A stretch of 34,571 bases of DNA from Streptomyces cavernae. Its GTDB lineage: Bacteria > Actinomycetota > Actinomycetes > Streptomycetales > Streptomycetaceae. How positions within the stretch are numbered: position 1 is the stretch's first letter; each line of letters starts with the position of its first letter. This document shows, in pieces, positions 15,399-22,930 of the stretch. The stretch covers positions 1-34,571 of the forward strand of contig NZ_RPDJ01000061.1 of NCBI RefSeq assembly GCF_004023625.1, given 5' to 3'. A program made the position numbers and the translations under genes. Below the pieces are notes generated by a model that was not told the origin of the DNA, made no database searches, and worked only from the letters and a program-made list of their open reading frames with translations.

Positions 15399-16004
15399 AT
15401 GACGCAAGAAGATGGAGCGCTGGACAGCCTCGTACGCAAACGCATCCGAGCCCTGCGCGTCGCGCAGGGCTGGTCGCTGGAGGAATTGGCCACCCGGGCC
15501 AACCTGAGCCAGTCCTCGCTGAGCCGGATCGAGAACGGTCAGCGCCGCCTCGCGCTGGACCAGCTCGTCACCCTCGCCCGCGCCCTGGACACCACGCTCG
15601 ACCAGCTCGTGGAGAACGCCGCCGACGACGTCGCCATCAGTCCGATGATCGACGGCACCCACGGCCTGATGCGCTGGCCGATAAAGGGTGACCCCGGCAT
15701 GAGCGTCATGCGGCAGCGGATGACCGAACCGCCGCCGGACAATCCCGCCCGCATGCGTGCGCACCCGGGCCGCGAGTGGCTCGTCGTGCTCTCCGGCACC
15801 GCCGTCCTGATGCTCGGCCACCGCCGCTTCCGCATCGAGACCAACCAGGCCGCCGAGTTCCCCACCATGATGCCGCACGCGATCGGGGTCGAGGGCGGGC
15901 CGTGCGAGATCATGGGGATCTTCGACCGCGACGCCCGCCGTGGTCACCGCGACACCGCGGGTGAGAGCGCCGACCGCGACAGCGCCGAGGGCCTCTGCCG
16001 GTAA
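15399..16004 (+). CDS. XRE-family regulator with C-terminal cupin domain
   Basis: ATG 15399 gives 201 residues. ATG 15372 would add nine (MQPGHTLLP) but overlaps the likely promoter. Residues about 10-66 form an XRE helix-turn-helix (IRALRVAQGWSLEELATRAN; recognition helix SQSSLSRIENGQ). Residues about 105-180 form a cupin sensor (HPGREWLVVLSGTAVLMLGH ... HAIGVEGGPCEIMGIF). The cupin lacks the full metal-binding HxH set, so it may bind a ligand without metal. XRE-cupin proteins usually repress neighbouring catabolic or resistance genes until a small ligand binds. It lies between the divergent reductase gene and the methyltransferase operon and probably controls both. Confidence 0.9.
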   Translation: MTQEDGALDSLVRKRIRALRVAQGWSLEELATRANLSQSSLSRIENGQRRLALDQLVTLARALDTTLDQLVENAADDVAISPMIDGTHGLMRWPIKGDPGMSVMRQRMTEPPPDNPARMRAHPGREWLVVLSGTAVLMLGHRRFRIETNQAAEFPTMMPHAIGVEGGPCEIMGIFDRDARRGHRDTAGESADRDSAEGLCR

Positions 16005-16077
16005 GCGGCGACCGTCCGAGGCCGCCGCAAGAACCGCCGATCTTGCGCCTCGGGCAGTCCACCCCACCCCCTTCATG

Positions 16078-16124
16078 CGCAATGCGCAAGAGGTTGTGCG
16101 CTTGGCGCATTGCGGTCATACGGT
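16078..16124 (+). promoter_or_regulatory. Operator-promoter of the methyltransferase operon
   Basis: CGCAATGCGC (16078-16087) and GCGCATTGCG (16105-16114) are perfect 10-bp inverted arms 17 bp apart. A nested GCGCAA...TTGTGCGC lies inside. They flank TTGTGC (16094-16099) and run close to TACGGT (16119-16124), a possible -35/-10 pair with 19-bp spacing. Transcription would start at about 16131, the A of the next ATG. This fits a repressed, leaderless promoter, most likely bound by the adjacent XRE-cupin protein. Confidence 0.5.
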
Positions 16125-16130
16125 AGGGGC

Positions 16131-17006
16131 ATGACCTCAGAACACGGGCACGCCTCCCACCACGACGGACCGCACGGCCACCACGGCGAGCAGCACGACG
16201 ACGCGGGGCAGGCGGAGATCCTCGACCTGGACGCGGAGGTCCTCGCGGCGCACATCGCGGACATCACCGCCCGGCTGCCGCTCACCGCGGAACCGCGCCG
16301 GATCGTGGACCTGGGCACCGGAACCGGAGCGGGCACCTTCGCCCTCCTGGACCGCTTCCCCGACGCGCAGGTCACCGCCGTCGACTCCTCCGCCGGCCAC
16401 CTCGCGCTGCTGCAGGAGAAGGCGTGCGCCCGCGGCCTCAACGGCCGGGTGCACACCGTCCAGGCCGACCTCGACGCGGACACCTGGCCCGACCTCGGCA
16501 GGCCGGACCTGGTGTGGGCCTCGGCCTCGATGCACCACATGGCCCGCCCCGACCGCGCCCTGCGCACCGTCCACGAACTCCTCACCCCCGGCGGGCTGTT
16601 CGCCGTCGTCGAGCTCGCCGGATTCCCCCGCTTCCTGCCCGCCCACGCCCCCGAGGACCGGCCCGGACTCGAGGAGCGGGCCCACGCCGCGACCGACCAC
16701 TTCCACGCCGAACACGTCCCGCACCGCGGCGCCGACTGGGGTCCGATGCTGACCGCCGCCGGCTTCGACGTCGAGGACGAGCGCACCATCACCGTCAACA
16801 TCGACGGCACCCGCAGCGACGCGGTCGGCCGCTACGCCCTGCGGAGCCTGCAGCGCATCCGCGGCGTCGCCGCCCCAGCGCTGGACGCCGAAGACCTTGC
16901 CGCCCTCGACGCTCTCCTGCACGAGAGCGGCCCGCACAGCATCGCCCGCCGCGACGACCTCGCCGTGCGGACCGAGCGCACCGTCTGGGCCGCCCGCCGC
17001 CCCTGA
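16131..17006 (+). CDS. Class I SAM-dependent methyltransferase with His-rich N-terminus
   Basis: The 291-residue protein begins MTSEHGHASHHDGPHGHHGE, with eight His in the first 23 residues, a likely metal-binding tail. The Rossmann methyltransferase core starts at about residue 56. Motif I is IVDLGTGTGAGTF, the acidic end of strand 2 is VTAVDSS, and motif IV is PDLVWASASMHHMARPDRAL. This SmtA/UbiE-like family methylates small molecules; here the acceptor is unknown. Together with a dithiol-type flavoenzyme and an exporter nearby, S-methylation is one possibility (inference). There is no ribosome binding site of note; the ATG coincides with the predicted transcription start. It is the first gene of a three-gene operon. 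Confidence 0.87.
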   Translation: MTSEHGHASHHDGPHGHHGEQHDDAGQAEILDLDAEVLAAHIADITARLPLTAEPRRIVDLGTGTGAGTFALLDRFPDAQVTAVDSSAGHLALLQEKACARGLNGRVHTVQADLDADTWPDLGRPDLVWASASMHHMARPDRALRTVHELLTPGGLFAVVELAGFPRFLPAHAPEDRPGLEERAHAATDHFHAEHVPHRGADWGPMLTAAGFDVEDERTITVNIDGTRSDAVGRYALRSLQRIRGVAAPALDAEDLAALDALLHESGPHSIARRDDLAVRTERTVWAARRP

Positions 17007-17130
17007 CACCCGACGCATCCACGACGGCCCGCCGAGCAACATCCGCGCCGGCCGGGCATGACCCTGCCCGCGCGCACATCCTCCCCGTTGCGCCCGCGGC
17101 CGGGACGGAGCAGAGAAAGGAAGCACTCCC

Positions 17131-17931
17131 ATGACCGCACCGCAGCGTCCTGCGGACTTCGACGCCTGGCTCGACGAGCGCTGGAAGGAGATCGCCGGCG
17201 TCAACGGCAAGGGCACGGTCGCCGCCAAGGCCGTGATCAACGGCCAGGCCCCGCGCGCCATCGATGACCTGCCCGGCATGTGGGCCACCACCGCGACCGG
17301 CGCGCTGAGCCTGACGGCACGAGCCGCCGACGGCGTGTGCGTCAACGGCGAACCGGTCGACGGCACCACCGACGTCCCCTCCGGCGCCACCGTGGAACTC
17401 CCCGGCGGTCTCACCGCGTTCGCCGGAGGCGCCGACGGCTCCTACGGCGTCGTCGTCATGGACCAGACCCGCGTCCGGCGCACCGGTCTCAGCGGCATCG
17501 ACCGCTTCCCCTACGACCCCGCCTGGGTGTTCGAGGGCCGCTACCAGGCCCGCGAAGGCCGCCACATCGAGGTCGAGCGGCTGACCGCGCCCCGCTCCCT
17601 GGACCTGATCTCGGCGCCCGTCGACGTCGTGGTGACCATCCACGGCACCGAATATGTCCTCGCCGTGCTGGAGGAGTCGCCCGGCCGCCGCCTGGTCATC
17701 TTCACCGACGAGACCAGCGGCGACTCCACACCGACGATCGGCCGCTGGCTGGTCCTGCCGCTGCTCGAACCCGGCTCGCCGGTGAGCATCGACTTCAACA
17801 AGGCCACCCTCTCCTACCACCACCTCAACCAGGACGTCTTCACCTGTCCCCTCGCCCCGCCCGGCAACGACCTGCCCCTGCGCATCGAGGCCGGCGAGCG
17901 CGCCCTCACCCACGCCACCGACCAGGGCTGA
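17131..17931 (+). CDS. DUF1684 family protein
   Basis: ATG 17131 has GAAAGGAAG about 10 nt upstream, 124 bp after the methyltransferase. The 266-residue protein shows the DUF1684 hallmark near its C-terminus: VSIDFNKATLSYHHLNQDVF followed by TCPLAPPGNDLPLRIEAGER, plus RRLVIFTDETSGDSTPTIGR upstream. The family is widespread in actinobacteria and Bacteroidetes with no established biochemistry. The conserved 'DFN-A--P-C-----TCPLPP--N-L---I-AGE' region may be a metal or ligand site. It has no signal peptide, so it is cytosolic. It is probably co-transcribed with its neighbours. Confidence 0.88.
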   Translation: MTAPQRPADFDAWLDERWKEIAGVNGKGTVAAKAVINGQAPRAIDDLPGMWATTATGALSLTARAADGVCVNGEPVDGTTDVPSGATVELPGGLTAFAGGADGSYGVVVMDQTRVRRTGLSGIDRFPYDPAWVFEGRYQAREGRHIEVERLTAPRSLDLISAPVDVVVTIHGTEYVLAVLEESPGRRLVIFTDETSGDSTPTIGRWLVLPLLEPGSPVSIDFNKATLSYHHLNQDVFTCPLAPPGNDLPLRIEAGERALTHATDQG

Positions 17932-17976
17932 CCCAGGTCCTCCCACCTCCCCTACGAGAATGAAGGACAAAGCCGC

Positions 17977-18354
17977 ATGAGCCAGGAACTCAACGACAAG
18001 GCCGTCACCTACCTCCGCGCACTGGAGTCCCGCGACTGGGACGCCGCCCGCGCCCTGTGCACCGACACCACGACCGTCTGGCACAACGACGGCAAGGGCG
18101 AGCAGTCCATCGAGGAGAACATCGCGGGCATGGAAGCCCAGATCGATTCCATCGAGTCGATGCGCTACGACATCCTGCGCCAGTTCTCCCGACCGGGCGA
18201 GGTCCTCCAGCAGCACGTCGTCCACGTCGCCACCACAGGCGGCATGCGCGGCGAGGTCCACGCCGCCGTCTTCTTCGGCTTCGACGACGCCGGACAGATC
18301 AAGCGCATCGAGGAGTACGCCAACTTCATCCCCGTCGGCGGGCAGGACTCCTAG
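17977..18354 (+). CDS. SnoaL/NTF2-like domain protein
   Basis: A 125-residue protein, ATG 17977 with GAAGGA upstream, 45 bp after the DUF1684 gene. The pattern is a single SnoaL-like cone fold: an N-terminal helix (AVTYLRALESRDWDAARAL), then strands ending HAAVFFGFDDAGQIKRIEEY. Such proteins are small ligand-binding proteins, isomerases or cyclases. No certain catalytic residue can be named. Its place at the end of the operon suggests work on the same metabolite. A hairpin terminator follows directly. Confidence 0.85.
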   Translation: MSQELNDKAVTYLRALESRDWDAARALCTDTTTVWHNDGKGEQSIEENIAGMEAQIDSIESMRYDILRQFSRPGEVLQQHVVHVATTGGMRGEVHAAVFFGFDDAGQIKRIEEYANFIPVGGQDS

Positions 18355-18371
18355 CCCCACCAACGAGCACA

Positions 18372-18415
18372 CGCCCCCTCATGCCCGCCGGCCACCGAGC
18401 GGCGATGAGGGGGCG
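18372..18415 (+). terminator. Hairpin terminator after the NTF2-like gene
   Basis: An 11-bp perfect stem (CGCCCCCTCAT / ATGAGGGGGCG) around a 22-nt, partly self-paired loop, 17 bp after the stop. The ~190 bp from here to the IS256 end hold nothing recognisable. Confidence 0.6.
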
Positions 18416-18602
18416 GTCGTTGTGCCGAGCGCGCGGAAGCAGACCGACCACCGTGCTGGGCTGCCCTTTCCCCGTCCCGGCCTGGTCGCACGGCACGCAC
18501 CCCAAGACGGGACCGCGGCGGTGACCGGCCTCTGCGCCGACGCCCCGGTCGGCCAAGCCGCGATCTCGTGCGCTGTTCGACGTCTACGGGCCGCGATCCA
18601 GA

Positions 18603-19660
18603 GGGCGTGTAAGCGTTCTTGTGTAAGTCCTTGATTTTCACTGGGCGCTGATGCGGTCTTCGAAGAACAGCGCGAACGCGTTGAGGGCGCTCTTCCAGTG
18701 TGCGGCGACTTGGTTGATGTCACGCGCTTTGGGTTCGATCAGTTCCCGCACCGCGAGGTAGAGCACCTTCAACGCGGCCTGCTCCGAAGGGAAATGACCG
18801 CGGTTGCGGGTGGTCTTGCGGAGCCGGGCGTTGATCTACTCGACCATGTTCGTGCTGTAGACGACCTTCCTTATCTCGGCGGGAAAGGCCAGGTAGGGCG
18901 TGAACTCGCTCCAGGCTGCCTGCCAGGTCTTCACGATCGCCGGGTAACGCTTGCCCAGGTCAGAGGCGGCGAAGGCGTCCAGGGCCTGCTCGGTCGGCGC
19001 CGTGTAGATCGCTTTGAGCGCCGGTACCAGTTTGGGATGGTCCTTCGGCCACACGACGTCCAGCGGCCGGTTCTGCCACGCGGCCAACTCGTCCACGACC
19101 GCGTCGGTCACCGTGCTGATCAGGTCCGTGGAGACCTCGACGCCGCAGATGGCCGCCAGGTGCGAGCGGATGTCCCGCACACTCTCCCACGCGCGTACAA
19201 CGACAGGATCCGCTCGTTGAAGCCCGCCAGGCGCCGGGCACCCTTCGGCAGGATCTTCGGATCGAACGCTCCGTTGCGGTTGCGGGGAATGGCGACCGTC
19301 ACCGCTCCGGCGTCGGTCAGCACCGTCTTGGGCGAGGTGCCGTTGCGGCTGTTGCCCGACCCGCGGCCGGCAGGATCGTGTTTCTCGTAACCCAGGTGGC
19401 CGGTCATCTCGGCTTCGAGGGCCCGCTCCAGCACGGCCCGGGTCACTTCGGTCAACAGCCCGCCCTCACCCAGCAGGGCAGTCCCTGAGGCATCGGCACG
19501 GTCCATCAACCGCTCGACGACCTCGTCCACCAGCTCATCCGCTCGACCGCCGGATTCTCCTTCTCACTCATGTCCGTCCGATCCGGAGGCCAGGGGACCC
19601 ACTACGAGCCCCCGACCAACCTGTCACGTCAAGGACTTACACGATCTTTCAGACACGCCC
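18603..19660 (-). mobile_element. Decayed IS256-family element with intact ends
   Basis: Both ends read GGGCGTGT, ten variable bases, then GTGTAAGTCCTTGA in inverted orientation (18603-18634 and 19660-19629), giving 32-bp terminal repeats. The ~1.06-kb length is about 0.3 kb short of usual family members, matching an internal deletion in the transposase. No 8-9-bp target duplication is apparent beside the ends. Confidence 0.75.
18638..19570 (-). pseudogene. IS256-family transposase, frameshifted, internally deleted, with a nonsense codon
   Basis: The start is MSEKENPA at 19570. A frame change follows before DELVDEVVERLMDRADASGT. The family block LERALEAEMTGHLGYEKHDP and AGRGSGNSRNGTSPKT is clear. 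After ILSLYARG the frame shifts again to VRDIRSHLAAICGVEVS. Then AWQNRPLDVVWP runs straight into KDHPKLVPALKAIYTAPTEQ. This removes about 90 residues that normally contain the first two catalytic Asp residues. After VVYSTNMVE an in-frame TAG interrupts, and INARLRKTTRNRGHFPSEQA to FFEDRISAQ completes the family C-terminus, ending at 18638. It cannot make an active protein. Confidence 0.8.
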
Positions 19661-19781
19661 CCGGCTGACGCCGCCGTTCGGGATTCGGGTTCGGGGGCAC
19701 GTAAACCGTCGGTACGGCGGATTGCTTTCTGAACAGAGTCAGTGTGGGCCTGCTGGGGAGCATGGGGTGGTGTCCGCCGGG

Positions 19782-22754
19782 TCAGTGGTCGTCCGCGCTG
19801 TGGGGGTTGGGAGGATCGCCGACGGTGCCGGAGGTGGTGAGGCTTCCGTTGAGCCAAGCGGCGGTGAGTTCCCTCCGGGAACGGGTGCCGGTGCGCTGGA
19901 ACAGTCGTGTCAGGCGCTGCTCCACGGTCTTGGGGCTGCAGGCGAGTTCTGCGGCGATCTTCCGGTTGGTCGCACCGTCACTGACCATGCGCACCAGTGC
20001 GATGTCGGGTTCGGTCAGCGTCTGGTGGCCTTGGCGGAGTCTGGGGATGGGGATGTTGCGCTGCTGTGCGGCACGAGTGACAGCGGTGCGGAAGGGGCGT
20101 CCCAGGCCCAGAGTGTGGGCGTTGCGTACGGCCTCGGTCAGCCAGCGCCGGGGGTCGTCGGCGATATGGGTCAGGCACAGGCTGGAGATGACGCTCAGGT
20201 GGACGTCGCCTCGGCGCTGGATCGAGCGGTGAGCGGTCAGTGCACTGTCTGCGTCGTGGTGGGCGATGCCTCGCGCGATGAGGAGGGTCTCGTGGGTCAT
20301 GGGTGTGGCTGCCTCCTCGTGCAGGGCTTCCAGTTCCTCCAGGGCCTGCTGGACCGTGTGCGGCCGGTCCGAGCGGGCGGCGAGCGTCAGGATGCGCAGC
20401 AGCAGCCGTTCCACCCCGGCGAGCTGGCCGTTCTTGCGTGCCTGCCGAGCGTCGTGCCAGGCCTCCTCCAGCGCGTCCTCTACTCGGCCCGACCAGTACC
20501 GGACCGCCAGCCGCGCCCGGGCCACCAGCGGATGGGTGAGGGTGTCGGGGACCAGGTCGAGCCACGCTGTGGCGTGTGCGACGTCGCCGCGCGTGCTGTG
20601 GATCTCCGCGGCAAGCGCCCGCGCCAGGTGGGGGCCGCCCGCCGTGCCGTGGGTCCGGCTGCGTACCTCGATGCGGCGGGCTGCCGCCAGCGCGGCGTCC
20701 CAGTCCCCGGCCAGGTAGTCACGCACCATGCCCCGGTACTGGACGGCGATGCCCTTGGGTGCCGCGACATTCCGGTCGCCGAGGACGGCGGCGAGAGCAC
20801 CCGCCAGGTCCGCGTAGGCGGCGGCGTCGCGCAGCCGGTCCAGGGCCCGGTCATCGATCGCGTCGGGAGACATGTTCCGCCGTGCCCGGCGCAACTCGGC
20901 GTGGCTGCCCACCGCGGCGGCCACCAGGCGCAGTTCGGCGGGCGAGGGCAGCGGCGTACGGCTGCTCCCGGGAGCGAACCAGCCCACGGCGTCCGGAACG
21001 TGGTGGGCGGCCGTTGCCTGCCGGGGCGTCAGCGGGCCGATGCCGTAGAGGCCGCCGAGTGCCGCCGGCCCGGTCACGGCGGGAAAGCGTTGAAGCGCCT
21101 CGCGGTAGCGGCTATCGGTGTCATCAGTCCAGGGGGAGCGGTGTTCGTGAAGTGCCGCCCACACCCATGCACCGGCGACGGTCTCCAGGTCGGCCGATGT
21201 CCCGCTTGCACCGGCCACGGTCTCCGGGGCGGCAGCCAACTCGCCGTCCTCGGTGTTTTCGGCGTGCGGCGTGTCCAGGCAGGCGAGCAGCGGCTCGCCG
21301 AGCGCCAGGAGCCCGCCGTGGTCACCGTGCCGCAGGCTCAGGCTGCTCGCCTCGCTGAGCACGCCGGGGGTGCGCCCATCCTGCGGCGTGAGCCGGCGCA
21401 GCGCCGCAGCGTAGGCGCGGGCCGATCGGGGCCAGTTGGTGCGGGCGTCCTCGCGGGCCGCGGCCAGCAGCAGCGGCACCGCGAGAGCGTCGTCCAGGCC
21501 CGGGCCGGCGGCTGCGACGTGATCGGCCAGCCTCGGGTAGCCGCTGCCCGTCGCCTCGGCTCCGAGCCGGTCCGTCAGCGGGGTGACGAAGCGCGCATAC
21601 ACCCCCTGCACATCACGCCGGGTGGGCAGGGTCCGTAAGGCCGCCGCGAGCGCCGGGACGGTGAACGACAGACGACCGTCCTGGTCCGCGGTCAGTATCC
21701 GGTCGGCGACCAGCCGGTCCAGCTTGTGCTCGATAGCCTGGGCCTCGGCCGACGGCAGCCTGAGCACGTCGTCGAAGCGCACTTCGGCGTGGTCCAGCAC
21801 CCGGGCGGTGACGATCGCAGCCTCGACGATCTCGGGGTCCGCAGGCGCGTCGGGCCAGCCGAACCGGAGCAGCTCGGCCGACCCGGTGGTCAAGCGCAGC
21901 CGCTTTTGCGGAAGCGTGAGGCATAACCGGCCGTCGAGTTCCGCCAGGTCCTGTTCGTCCAGCGCGTCGAGCACCGACAGCACGGCCCGCGGGTTGCCCG
22001 CCAGCGTGCCCAGAGCCCGCGACACAGCATCCGCCAGCGCGGGTTCGGCTGGATGGCCGAACCGCCGGGTGACGTGGATGTCGACGAGCGTGGCGATGTC
22101 GCAAGGCTGCAGTGGCGGCAAGGCAAGGACCTGGTCGGCCACGGCCGTCAGCTGGGCGCGGCCTGGGTCCGCCGCAGGCCCCGGCCGGCCGGCCATCACC
22201 ACGGGTACGCCTCGTGGGCGGAATACCTGCAGCAGCAGCGCCAAAGTGTCGGCGCTGCGCTGCGGCATCCGCTCGACGCCGTCAACGACCAGCGCGAACG
22301 GGCTCTGGCGGGATGCCTCCATCAGTACCTCGGAGAAGGCAGACAGCCCACTCACCTCGCCCTCCCGCGCAGCGGCACGCAGCAGCGCCCGGCGTGCGAC
22401 GGTGACCGGCAGCAGGCAGCCGTCGGGATCCTCGACGACCAGACCGCAGCCCACGTCGACAACGATTGCGCCGGCGGTGTCGTCAGTGTCTTCCCAGCCC
22501 AGACGCAGCACCGCGGCGCCGTCCTGGGCCGCCGCACGCCGCGCCTGCTCCAGCACAGCGGTCTTGCCCATCCCGGCCTCCGCGGTGACCAGCAGAACGC
22601 GGGCCGCTTCGCCGGTGGCGCGCAGAGCCTCCACTACGTCGCGGACGGCGCCGTCTCTGCCGATGATCGCTCCACGCTGTTGCCGCACGGTGCCACCTCG
22701 CTCGTTCTCCTCACCCCCGAGGAGAGATGACATCTGGCCCTTTTTCGTTCCCAT
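19782..22754 (-). CDS. LAL-type LuxR-family transcriptional regulator
   Basis: 990 residues from ATG 22754. ATG 22733 has a better site (AAAGGG) and is equally likely. The N-terminal AAA/STAND-like ATPase has Walker A AEAGMGKT (59-66), Walker B FALVVDGVERM (Asp158) and a sensor region ending GVPVVMAGRPG. A large helical repeat middle follows (about 380-880). The C-terminal LuxR helix-turn-helix is at about 914-972 (LTEPDIALVRMVSDGATNRK, then KTVEQRLTRLFQRTGTRSRR). LAL proteins are large activators, often of secondary-metabolite clusters. A leucine codon at 21926-21924 is TTA, implying bldA dependence. It is divergent from a paralogous LAL gene 176 bp away. No biosynthetic genes are in view, so its target may be elsewhere or local. 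Confidence 0.92.
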   Translation of the reverse strand: MGTKKGQMSSLLGGEENERGGTVRQQRGAIIGRDGAVRDVVEALRATGEAARVLLVTAEAGMGKTAVLEQARRAAAQDGAAVLRLGWEDTDDTAGAIVVDVGCGLVVEDPDGCLLPVTVARRALLRAAAREGEVSGLSAFSEVLMEASRQSPFALVVDGVERMPQRSADTLALLLQVFRPRGVPVVMAGRPGPAADPGRAQLTAVADQVLALPPLQPCDIATLVDIHVTRRFGHPAEPALADAVSRALGTLAGNPRAVLSVLDALDEQDLAELDGRLCLTLPQKRLRLTTGSAELLRFGWPDAPADPEIVEAAIVTARVLDHAEVRFDDVLRLPSAEAQAIEHKLDRLVADRILTADQDGRLSFTVPALAAALRTLPTRRDVQGVYARFVTPLTDRLGAEATGSGYPRLADHVAAAGPGLDDALAVPLLLAAAREDARTNWPRSARAYAAALRRLTPQDGRTPGVLSEASSLSLRHGDHGGLLALGEPLLACLDTPHAENTEDGELAAAPETVAGASGTSADLETVAGAWVWAALHEHRSPWTDDTDSRYREALQRFPAVTGPAALGGLYGIGPLTPRQATAAHHVPDAVGWFAPGSSRTPLPSPAELRLVAAAVGSHAELRRARRNMSPDAIDDRALDRLRDAAAYADLAGALAAVLGDRNVAAPKGIAVQYRGMVRDYLAGDWDAALAAARRIEVRSRTHGTAGGPHLARALAAEIHSTRGDVAHATAWLDLVPDTLTHPLVARARLAVRYWSGRVEDALEEAWHDARQARKNGQLAGVERLLLRILTLAARSDRPHTVQQALEELEALHEEAATPMTHETLLIARGIAHHDADSALTAHRSIQRRGDVHLSVISSLCLTHIADDPRRWLTEAVRNAHTLGLGRPFRTAVTRAAQQRNIPIPRLRQGHQTLTEPDIALVRMVSDGATNRKIAAELACSPKTVEQRLTRLFQRTGTRSRRELTAAWLNGSLTTSGTVGDPPNPHSADDH

Positions 22755-22930
22755 TACCCAGACGGAGACGAACAGCTCTTCTGTCAGCGGGAGTTGGTAC
22801 GCAAAGGCCCTGACGGTTCACGACGTGGCGACGACGCTCATAATGTCAGCGCACCGACGAAGGCTCGGGCGCGGGCACACAGCCGAGACTGCCGTGTTCA
22901 CCATCCGCCTGGGCATACCTCTGAAAAGGG

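Noticed and set aside
16795..18372. 525-residue minus-strand frame opposite the DUF1684 and NTF2-like genes
   Set aside because: Antisense to recognised families and rich in Gly/Asp/Val repeats typical of complementary-strand shadows.
18416..18602. Minus-strand open frames between the terminator and the IS256 end
   Set aside because: They are Arg/Pro/Ser-rich, have no ribosome binding site and cross the IS boundary.
19722..21638. 638-residue plus-strand open frame inside the LAL gene
   Set aside because: It is the antisense shadow of a well-supported regulator, with no domain pattern.
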